Shown here: one piece after another, positions 55,001-64,000 of the stretch
How the letters are laid out: the number at the start of each line of letters is the position of its first letter
Position numbering within the stretch: the first letter of the stretch is position 1
Assembly (NCBI RefSeq): GCF_963678635.1
Contig: NC_087065.1
Coordinates: 27,239,254 to 27,303,253 of the forward strand
DNA: 64,000 bases
DNA from: Symsagittifera roscoffensis
Taxonomy: Eukaryota; Xenacoelomorpha; Acoela; Convolutidae
Direction: 5' to 3'
Notes under the pieces: generated by a model
Database searches by the model: none
What the model was told of the DNA's origin: nothing
What the model saw: only the letters and a program-made list of their open reading frames with translations
Translations under genes and position numbers: made by a program

Positions 55001-58000
55001 AAAACATTGAACATTTCCTCTTTTGTTTGTGATTGCATAAAGACATCGTCTAAATAGGTGATTGCGTTTTTCTTGAGTATTAGTGGTCGAAAAATTTTGC
55101 TCATAAAAGCTGAAAATGCTGCTGGTCCTATGGATATTCCATAGAATAAGCGGTTGAATTCGTATTGTTGATTTCCAATAACAAATTGTGTTAAGCGTCG
55201 TGATTGTTCATCTAATGGCATTTGATTATATGCACTATTCATATCGGCGGTGGTAAAGTATTTTCCGTTTATTTTTGTTAAAATAACTTGTATTGGTTCA
55301 ATGGGCCAATTACACTTTGATTCATCTATTAGTGAGTTGAGGTATCTAGCATCGAGAACAATTTTTAATGATTCTCCTTTGGCTAGAATGATAACAGGGT
55401 TGATAAATGTGTTGCCTTAAGTTTATTAATGTTGATCCTTGTGCTGTTGCTAGTTTGCTGGAGGTTTCAAGAGGTGTTAGCTTTGGGTGTAAGGTTTTTA
55501 TCTCATTCCATGTGGGAATGTTTATTATATTTGATTCTGCTCCTGAATTAATTAAAAAATCAATTTCAAGATCTGGTGGTTGAAATTCTTTGCTTTTTGG
55601 GCTTTCCAAAAGAAATGGTATTGTCCAAATTTTTTCTTTGGGTTGTTCTTTTTGTATGTTTTGATAGATGTGATTTGTATTCAAGCATTTTGTTTTTTCT
55701 TTCTCATTGGGTTGGTTTGTAGTGTTAATTTCATTAGTTTTTTGTGTCGTCGGTGTGGAATGGACGGGTTCAATATAATAATTGTGAAGGAGTGAAAATG
55801 CTGCTGGTCCTATGGATATTCCATAGAATAAGCGGTTGAATTCGTATTGTTGATTTCCAATAACAAATTGTGTTAAGCGTCGTGATTGTTCAACTAATGG
55901 CATTTGATTATATGCACTATTCATATCGGCGGTGGTAAAGTATTTTCCGTTTATTTTTGTTAAAATAACTTGTATTGGTTCAATGGGCCAATTACACTTT
56001 GATTCATCTATTAGTGAGTTGAGGTATCTAGCATCGAGAACAATTTTTAATGATTCTCCTTTGGCTAGAATGATAACAGGGTTGATAAATGTGTTGCCTT
56101 TTGGTTGTTCCTCTTTGTTTACTGGTGATATAATGTTGTATTGTTCTAAAATGTCGAGTAATCTGTTCACTTTATCGTGTAAGTGAATTGGTACTTTACT
56201 TGCTCTTTGTTTTTTGAAAACTGCGTCTGGTTTTAATGGGAGATGTAGTGATGAGCTGATTTTGCCAACATCAAATTTGGATGTTGCATAGACTGATGAA
56301 TATTTAATTAGCTGTTTTGCTAGTTTTTCAAATTCGTCTTGTGTTATTTGTGAATGTTGGAAATTAAACATTGTTAAAAATTTCTGTTGATTCTCTGTGT
56401 AGTTACTTATGTTGAATGTAGGTTTGAAATATGGGGTTTTTGTGAAATAATCCGTATTTCTGTTTTCGTTACTTATTATATTATTTATAGATAATTCTTC
56501 ATTAAGGATTGTGGATTGGCAAATATCTAGTAATTGGAGTATATTTTTTACACGATATGCTTTTTCGTGTATTGGTAATATTGTAGCGTTGGTTTCGCAA
56601 TAGCCTAAAAGTCCTAAAGGTAATGTTACTTGGTAAGGTGTATTGTTGTATACATGTAAGGAAATAATATCTGAATTCGAGTTTTTCAAATATTTTATTG
56701 ATGAGATTGTGATTTTGAAAAACTTGTGAATAGGTTTGAATTCAAAATCTGACATATAAAATTTTTGTTTATTTTGTTTTTTATCATATTGGTGAACTTG
56801 TTTGATTGAAAAATTATAGATGTTTCCTGATAGTGGTTTCAAGTGTTTTCTTTGTTGGTTATATATTGGGTAAAATTTTGAAAAAAATGGTGGTTGTTTA
56901 TTTAATCTTTGAAAAAATGTTAGGGATGTGTCTTTTGTTTTTGTATATTTATCTTTGATTAATATTTTACTATTCAAGATGTTGATTGTTGGTATATATT
57001 TAGAGATAAATGGTATTCCAATGATATTATGTTTAATATCAGTGATATGGAATATTTGTTTAAATGGTTTGGTTAAAATTTTGTTTTGCTCCATTGTTCT
57101 TGTGGGGAGAAGAAATAATTGAATTTTTCCGTAGTTTATTAATGTTGATCCTTGTGCTGTTGCTAACTTGCTGGAGGTTTCAAGAGGTGTTAGCTTTGGG
57201 TGTAAGGTTTTTATCTCATTCCATGTGGGAATGTTTATTATATTTGATTCTGCTCCTGAATCAATTAAAAAATCAATTTCAAGATCTGGTGGTTGAAATT
57301 CTTTGCTTTTTGGGCTTTCCAAAAGAAATGGTATTGTCCAAATTTTTTCTTTGGGTTGTTCTTTTTGTATGTTTTGATAGATGTGATTTGTATTCAAGCA
57401 TTTTGTTTTTTCTTTCTCATTGGGTTGGTTTGTAGTGTTAATTTCATTAGTTTTTTGTGTCGTCGGTGTGGAATGGACGGGTTCAATATAATAATTGTGA
57501 AGGAGTTCTGATTGATTTTCATATATGTGTGATGAAAAAAGTTCTTCATATATAACAGGTTCATAGTCATTTTCGACTTTTATCATGTTGATGGAGAGAG
57601 TGTTTTCTGCATCGCTTTCTGAATCTGATGATTCACAGTTTATTTGGTTGAGTTGTAACGTATCAGTTACTGCGTCATCAATACCTGGAGGGTCTGATGT
57701 TGTTTCTGGATTAGATTGTACTTGATTAATATGTCTTTGATGTTTAGGTGTACTACTTCTGTGGCGATTATTAGAATTATTATAGTTATTATTATTCCGG
57801 TGTGGTGATTGGGAATAATTTCTATAACGATTATTATAACTTGAGTGTCGATTTTGTGAATTATTTCGCGATCTGTTTTGGTAATTATTGTTTGGTCTGT
57901 TATAGTTCGATCTATTATATGAGTTATTCCTTGATTGATTGTTCGGGTAATTCTGGTTTCGGTTGTTTGAATAACTTCTATTCCGATTATTTGAGTAGTT

Positions 58001-60949
58001 TCTATTCCTATTGTATGATGAATTTCGTGATTGATTGTTTGGATAATAATTGTTTCTTGATTGGGAATTAGATCTAGAAACAAATCGTTGTGTATTTGAA
58101 TGTGATCTGGAGTAGTTATTTCGACTATTTGGTCTATTGTAGTGATTTTGTGATGAATTATGCGTGTTTCTTCGTTCTGGTGATCTTCCTCTATAACTTG
58201 AGTTATATGGTGATTGATTTCTTGTATAATTTGTATTGTTCGGGAGTGGTTTTCCTGAACTGTTGTTGCTGTAGACTGTTTTGTTCGGTAGATTTTGATC
58301 TTTTTTCATGTATTGATAGAATGATTTATTTGGTTCTTTATATTTTTGAGGTTTATTTTGATTGTCTTGCTGTTTTTGTCTACACTCAGAAATACTATGT
58401 CCGTATCGTCGGCAATAATTACACCATTTTTTGAAGGATGGTTTGCCTTTAAAGTTTGGGTGTTTTTCGTAAATGTTGAGTATTTCAGTGATTTTTTCAA
58501 CGAGATCTGTATCTGATTCTTGTATATTGTTTATATTTGTGGAAGCTGTTTCAATTCTGTTAACGTATTGTAATTTCAGATTTTCCGTTTCTTCGAGTTT
58601 CATTGTGATTTCTGCTTGTTCTAGTTTGTCTACTAGTTTTCGAAAATCTAAATCGGGTTCTCGAATTGACGAAGGATGGGATGCTCTCTTTTTTATTGCT
58701 ATTTTCCTTAATTGTGGTGTTAAGGTCATCATTAAGATTTCTGTCATCTTTGTGTTTTTATAGTCATGTGTATTTAATGAATATGCTTTTCGAACTAGTG
58801 TTTCGATTCGTACTGCTAATTGCTTGATGGTTTCGTTTGGTAATCTGCGAATTTCATTACATAAAACTCTTTGTTGTTGTTTGTTTCTTTCGGAGTCAAA
58901 CATTTTTGAAAATTCTTGTGTAAATCTTTTCCAATTTGATTTTATTTCTATAGGCAATACTGAAAACCATTTTTGGGCTGCGCCATCTAGAGTTGTTTGT
59001 ATTAACGCTGTGCGTCGATGTATCCAGTTTTGATGTAGTGGCGTATTAATTGGTTCAGGTCCTATATTTAAAATCAAATTTGCTGTGACTGCATTTAAAT
59101 AGTCTTCTACAGAATATTCAGGGTCTGTTCCTGTGAATACCATTAAAGGTTTATTTGATGTTATTGATGATCCACCCATAAGGTATGGATTCATCGTCAT
59201 TTGTAATGATTCTGCTGCATTTGGCATTTGAGAAAAATTTGAAAGTTGATTTCTTGTTATTTCGTGTTGTTGAAGATAATATGGGAGTGGTATTTCATTT
59301 TGCATTTGTGCTGGTTGGTACGAGTTTGCAATCATTGGGTTTTGTTGCTGAATTGGTTGAAAAGATTTATTATTTGGGTTTTGTTGTTGAATTGGTTGTT
59401 GAATTTGTGTATCTATTGGTTGTGGAGAAAAATTTCTATGATATGTATGTGGTTTCTGTATTCCTTGTCCACGATATTCTTGATTATAGGGTGTAAATAT
59501 ATCTGGTTGTAAGAAATCATCATCTGAGGATAAGTAATCCATTTGATAAGATGTTTGTTTTTTATTTTTATTTTGTTGAAAAAATGGATAGTTTTCACTA
59601 CGATCCTGTGGAGGATGTAAATTTGTTTGGAAATTTACTGAATTAGGTGGTGCCATTGGGTTATCCCAGTTTCGAGATCTTGTATAATTACTAAAATTTT
59701 TTCGTGGTTGATAATTTGTTTTTGATGGATGTGTGTAATTATAATTATGGTCTGCAAAGTTGTTTCTAGTGAACGTTTTGCGTGTTTTTGGCGGTATTGT
59801 CATGGGTCTGTATGTTTGGTAATCCATGTGTGAATATTTTGGGGCAACCGAAGGTTTAACGGTTGATTGTAATGTTACCTGTGTTTGTGAAGAATTTGTA
59901 TTTCTTGGTGTTGTTAAGTTTGGACGTATTGGTGAAATACTTTGTTGTGTAGTTGTTGTGTGTACGATTTCTTCATTTATGAAGTGTGATGGTGTCTGGA
60001 TATCTTGTTGAGTAAGATTCCTAGTTCCATTGAGGTTTTCATTGTGTATGACTGTAGAGTTTAAACTATTATTTTGCATATCGGGTAAAAATGTATTATA
60101 GTTTAATGGTGTTGCATCAATGGTTAATGGTATTACTCGTACATAATCTCTTACATAAGATATCGTACTTATTGCTTGACTTGAGATTGATTGTGGGAAG
60201 TTTATGGATGCGGGATGAGACCATTCGGGGTCCCAAACATAGTCTGATTGTTCTGTGATGGCAGTATCATCGTTTGAGTTTTGGGGTCTAAAATTTTTTC
60301 TTGCTTGTGAAATTAAATCAATATTATGTGTGAAATAATCTATTATGAACCATGCCAAGATTTTTTGTAAGTCGTGTTTTGTATGTTGTGAAACTTCATC
60401 TTTCGTGAAATTTTCTTTAATTATATTTAGAAAACTAGAGAGTAGTGTGATTTCATGTCGTACTCTTATATGTTTAGATGTTTCTGTCGGTGAGACATTT
60501 GGTATCTGAATTTCGTTTTCTAATATCGAGATATAACTATATATTATCGCAAAAACTTCATTGGTGAATATGGAGTTTGCTCTTTGTGAGTTATGATATT
60601 GGATGCTTTTTATATATTCTGAGAATACTTTTGAGAATTCTAAATCAAGGTCGTCTGTTTGAATTATATATTTACTGTGATTCTGGTTTGGTGAGCTGAA
60701 TTCTATGGAGTAGATTCCGTATTGTTGTGTTAGGTTACATATATCTTTTAGATAGTGATCGATAATTTGTCTTTTGATTTTTACATCTGGGAACTCTGTT
60801 TTACATGGACTGATTCCGGGTTCAAACAAATTTAAGAGTAAATTTTTGCAGAATATATGCTGTCCGCTATCAGTGGTTGCATCTACGATAAAGGGGAAAA
60901 TATCATCATCATCTGGACTTTCTTCACCTGGGGTGTGCGTTGAGCTCAT
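52024..60949 (-). pseudogene. gag-pol: Gag-Pol polyprotein of E3, internal rearrangement and nonsense codon
   Basis: From the gag ATG at 60949 the frame runs unbroken through gag, the CCHC knuckle, the Asn/Arg-rich tract, protease and into RT (to GPAAFS). This shows that gag and pol are fused without a frameshift. At 55793 the reading jumps back into a copy of the protease segment (55420-55792), then at 55419 into a repeated RT segment in another frame, and stops at 55346. RT resumes as a Met-led frame at 55242, and a Gln-to-TAA change at about 54657-54659 ends it. RNase H, integrase and the GPY tail are open from 54615 to 52024 (863 aa). The copied protease has Asn in place of the catalytic Asp (INSGAES). 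Confidence 0.95.
55111..56100 (-). repeat. 682-bp complex duplication in E3 pol
   Basis: RT segment 55111-55418 repeats at 55793-56100 (308 bp). Between them lies 55420-55792, a 373-bp copy of the protease region 57133-57505, with one extra A at 55419 and a single shared T at the other junction. E2 has none of this. Two template jumps during cDNA synthesis would explain it. Confidence 0.9.
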
Positions 60950-61391
60950 TTTTTCGTTCGATGACTGTTAATATGTAATTATCAATGTGTCTAATTGGTT
61001 GATTCCAATTGTATAAATGTACTGGTTTGTGTTTATACTGCTTTTTTATTCTTCTTTTTCCTCTTTTTGATGAATTTGAAGTTGTTTCTGAGTCAGAGAA
61101 ATATAATTGATCGTGAATTGGGCAATTTTTATCTATTGATTCTTTTAGTTTATAAAGTTCGTCTAAACTGTTGGTTTCTGATTCTGAAAATGCGTTTCGA
61201 TTTTTTGAAAATCTTTTTCGTGTTATTTGTCTTTGTTTAGTTATTATTTTTCTCTTTAATGTTTGTCGTTTTGTTCTAATGTATCCAACTGTTTGTGTAT
61301 GAGGTGTGATTACAAGGTCGTATTTTTTATTATCTATTTCACAATTGTGTAAAACGATTGTTTGTTTATTTCCTAGGTTTTTAAATGACAT
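60924..61391 (-). CDS. ORF0, basic 155-aa protein upstream of gag (E3)
   Basis: Protein identical to that at 29823-30290. It overlaps gag by 26 bases in another frame. Basic patches and an acidic Ser-rich centre; unknown function. Confidence 0.75.
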   Translation of the reverse strand: MSFKNLGNKQTIVLHNCEIDNKKYDLVITPHTQTVGYIRTKRQTLKRKIITKQRQITRKRFSKNRNAFSESETNSLDELYKLKESIDKNCPIHDQLYFSDSETTSNSSKRGKRRIKKQYKHKPVHLYNWNQPIRHIDNYILTVIERKNELNAHPR

Positions 61392-62633
61392 AAGGTTTAG
61401 GATGACGGATGCAAAAGGTTGTTAAATGATTTCTATTTGCTTAAACTGTTAGTCCTTACGATTTTTTTGTTAGCCTAACCTGGGTCTGTTTGTTCAGGGT
61501 TGGGGAGAAAAGTATATCGATTCCGAAGAATGATTTTATACTTTCTCGTGGATAGTATAAGCTAAGGTGTTAACTTACTTAATCTTACTTAAGGGTAGTG
61601 ATTGTGTTCAGGGTTGGAGAATAGTAAATCGATCCACAAGGTTCAGGTATAATTAGAACGCGAGTAGTTCGTTAGATACTATTTTAAACTTACTAAGTTT
61701 AAGATTTATCCTGGGTCTGGTAAGAGGGGGGATCAAGTGAAGGATGAATAACCGAAGTTCTTCACTGTTTATCCTAATTTGAATGATTAGTTTTGTTCAA
61801 AAATTTCTATTAGTCCTGGGTTTTTAGAAAGGGTTGGATAGTGAATCGACGTTTGAGGTCGTTAGACACTAGTTAAGTGGGTGGGGGAGAACAAAGTTGT
61901 TCTTTTTGATCCAAGGATAGGCCTTGATGATCAAGTTTTAAATTTAATTAAATAGAAAATGATTTAAGATCCAAGGATAAGCCTTGATGATCTGATTTTA
62001 AAATTAAGTGAATTTAAGTTTAAAATGTTTTAAATTTGTGTAAAGAATAGATTTAGTATTTTTATGATATTAGTGAGCTTATGAATGCTGTTATGTTTAG
62101 GCGATGAAGCTGGAACAACAGGATGATTTATAATTACTAACCGTTTATTGTCATGCTACTAATTTTTATTTTTATTTTTCAATAAATATTTTTCAAACAT
62201 GTTTTGTATATTACTGCAGAATTTAGGAAAACGATCTGAGATCTTTTTATCAATCGTTATTGTATATTAATAATTTTGTTTAGCGCCTGAAATGATTTTG
62301 AAGATTGACTTCAAAATTTTATGTTTGCAAATGAAAATCTAAATTCATTGCTAGTAGTATTCTAAATACAAAAGTTTGTTCTGGCTTTTGCCGAACTATC
62401 ATATAACTATATGGTAAGTTTCTGCTTTGTCGTATGTCGTCTCTGGTTCGAGGTCTTCTTCCAATTCCGGGTAGTTCTGTTATCGTTCGGAATATCACTC
62501 TGATCTATTGAGTCGTAGAGACATTTCGATTAAATTATTGTCGTATAACATTTTGTAAATGTTTTGTCTAAATTCTATTATTGGTTAATTCTAAGCTATT
62601 AAGGTCTTGTTCGAGACTTATGGTCGCACCAGA
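61392..62633 (-). other. 5' leader of E3
   Basis: Matches the E2 leader base for base wherever compared, with the same donor-like sites and paired repeats (61908-61992). No gene. Confidence 0.6.
62614..62631 (-). promoter_or_regulatory. Primer-binding site of E3
   Basis: Minus strand TGGTGCGACCATAAGTCT directly downstream of the 5' LTR, two bases apart, as in E1 and E2. Confidence 0.77.
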
Positions 62634-63043
62634 TGAGTTAGGACCGATGGGTATAACTCATAGAGTAATTTCGGATAGGGTACACCGTCTGCTCGTCACG
62701 CTATCTTATTTTCGGCCGGATAGATTCGTGCAACTTCTTAGTCTAATACCGATCCTAATCTTACTCTTATACTGTCTAGTCTCAGGTTGTTTAACTAGTC
62801 TCTGCTAGGCTCAATAGATCTAGGGTATACTGGTTTATTGCGGCTGCTGAAGTACTCGGGAGAGTTCAACTAATTTCTAAGTTAAATTCAAATCTCTCTG
62901 GTGCTGAAATTACAAGTAATTTCAGCACTTACAAATAAGTGGATTGTTAGTTAGATGGATCATGATTGGTTAATATTAAATACTTTACATTGGTAAAATA
63001 TCTAATTTATCCAATCATAAAATGTAGTTTAGATCAGGTTCCA
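62634..63043 (-). repeat. 5' LTR of E3, 410 bp
   Basis: Appears identical to the E2 5' LTR at 31533-31942 rather than to its own partner at 43466-43875. GTAC follows. Confidence 0.95.
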
Positions 63044-64000
63044 GTACGCACTGTATTGGAAACATGCATAGATATAATCATGTTGTCACTGACTCGATAC
63101 AACTTCCGATATTTTTCTAAGAAAAAACTACCTTCAGGTTAAATAACACATGCCTCCAGTTTTCAAAAAAGCAATGGGAAGAACGAAATTGAACTTAAAA
63201 TTCTAATTCAGCTTGTTTCTTAAAATCTTTAAATATTTACTGTCCTATTTAAAAGAATTAAAAAGTTCCAGCGCGTAGAAAAAACCAAAATGCAAATACC
63301 ATTCAAAAACTTTTCCATACAATGTTTATTTAAATAGAAGTTAATTGTCAGGCGTCTTGGGAATCGACTTCGCATTCAATTTTTTTTTGTTTTGTTTTTT
63401 TTTTCAATTTGCAGGTTGCTCGTTGGATTTTTTTCTGATATGGTTGAGTTTGTGTCAAACCATTTAATTTTTTTTAAAACGCTGTACGAAAAATCAGTGC
63501 ATATCACAACAAGGGTAGCCGGTTACTGTGCAAGTAGCACAGAATGTTCCGACCTCAGTCTTATAAAAATTAGTTTCGTTTTCAAATTAGTGTCGTTTTT
63601 TCTGCATGGTGTGATAAAAAGATCTGAACAAAAAATATAACTTAGGCATATTTGACAGTAATAGTGATGAAGGCCATTCCGAAAACAATTTTTGAAGAAA
63701 ATTGATTAGAAAAACAAAAAAATGAGAAAAAATAAAACTTTTTAAGTTTTTTTGCAGAAATGTTTGCGGAACTTTAGCATTTGTTTACAAAATGGTGACA
63801 AGAAACTCCCCAAACTACACGCTCACACCATATTAGTTCGTAAATAGACCAAAAATCAACAATTTCAAACTGGTTTCTCTCAACCTTGAGAAAAAAATTT
63901 TGAAAACTTTTAATGTCGATCAAATCAGGATCGAAAGGGCTTTAATATGACATATCATTTGAATCATTGCGATAATCATTTGTTGTGCCTGATTTTGCGT
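63044..64000. repeat. Second copy of the intron segment 31943-32899
   Basis: Offset 31101 bp throughout, no indels seen. Two substitutions were noticed (32029/63130 and 32857/63958). It continues to the window end, so the duplicated unit extends further. Confidence 0.93.

Larger units (their letters stand above)
43466..63043 (-). mobile_element. Giant Ty3/gypsy-type LTR retroelement, copy E3 (19.6 kb, rearranged pol)
   Basis: Full-length copy with the same gene order as E2. Left flank CTTG and right flank GTAC do not match. The left LTR differs from the right LTR at about four sites, whereas the right LTR looks identical to E2's right LTR and is followed by the same host sequence. E3 is therefore probably a recombinant: left part from its own locus, right part from E2's. 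It also carries a 682-bp internal rearrangement in pol and a nonsense codon. Confidence 0.95.

Noticed and set aside
1-64000. CRISPR arrays, prophage or bacterial operons
   Set aside because: No regularly spaced repeats of that type; spliced exons and LTR elements show eukaryotic nuclear DNA.

Overview
The window is AT-rich animal (metazoan) nuclear DNA that is almost entirely long terminal repeat (LTR) retroelements inserted in and around one host gene. I see no bacterial-type operons, CRISPR arrays or rRNA. The host gene is recognisable from two short minus-strand exons, 42894-43026 and 12534-12652. Both have GT-AG splice borders, and together they read as a ZNF277-like C2H2 zinc-finger protein. 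I cannot name the species from the sequence alone.

Three same-strand (minus) copies of one giant Ty3/gypsy-type element dominate. E1 (1-11385) is cut by the window edge, E2 (13043-31942) is 18.9 kb, and E3 (43466-63043) is 19.6 kb. In transcription order (high to low coordinates) each carries: a 410-bp LTR (TG...CA), a primer-binding site, a leader of about 1.2 kb, a basic 155-aa protein (ORF0), a fused Gag-Pol of about 2750 codons, two tiny membrane proteins (TM1, TM2), a 377-codon open frame with no ATG (ORF-X), an 871-aa envelope-like glycoprotein, a 602-aa protein of unknown function, a 1.6-kb 3' region and the other LTR. ORF0/gag, TM1/TM2, ORF-X/env and env/ORF-602 all overlap, so the 3' half looks like a compact multi-protein cassette. 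Gag-Pol is broken in all three copies by different lesions, while env, ORF-602 and ORF-X are open in both full copies.

Between E2 and E3 lies a decayed BEL/Pao element on the plus strand (about 33690-42231). Its LTRs contain a tRNA-like sequence with A and B boxes, and an intact 196-aa accessory frame sits upstream of the ruined gag and pol.

E2 is flanked by a 4-bp duplication (GTAC). E3 has CTTG on one side and E2's right flank (GTAC plus 953 further nearly identical bases, 63044-64000) on the other. The right-hand 3.6 kb of E3 is also nearly identical to E2, with a sharp change at about 28345/59446. This pattern fits a tandem duplication of about 31 kb by crossover between two element copies, or an assembly loop through the repeat. 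Layout: E1 (1-11385); intron, exon B and intron (11386-13042); E2; intron (31943-33689); BEL/Pao (33690-42231); intron, exon A and intron (42232-43465); E3; duplicated intron (63044-64000).
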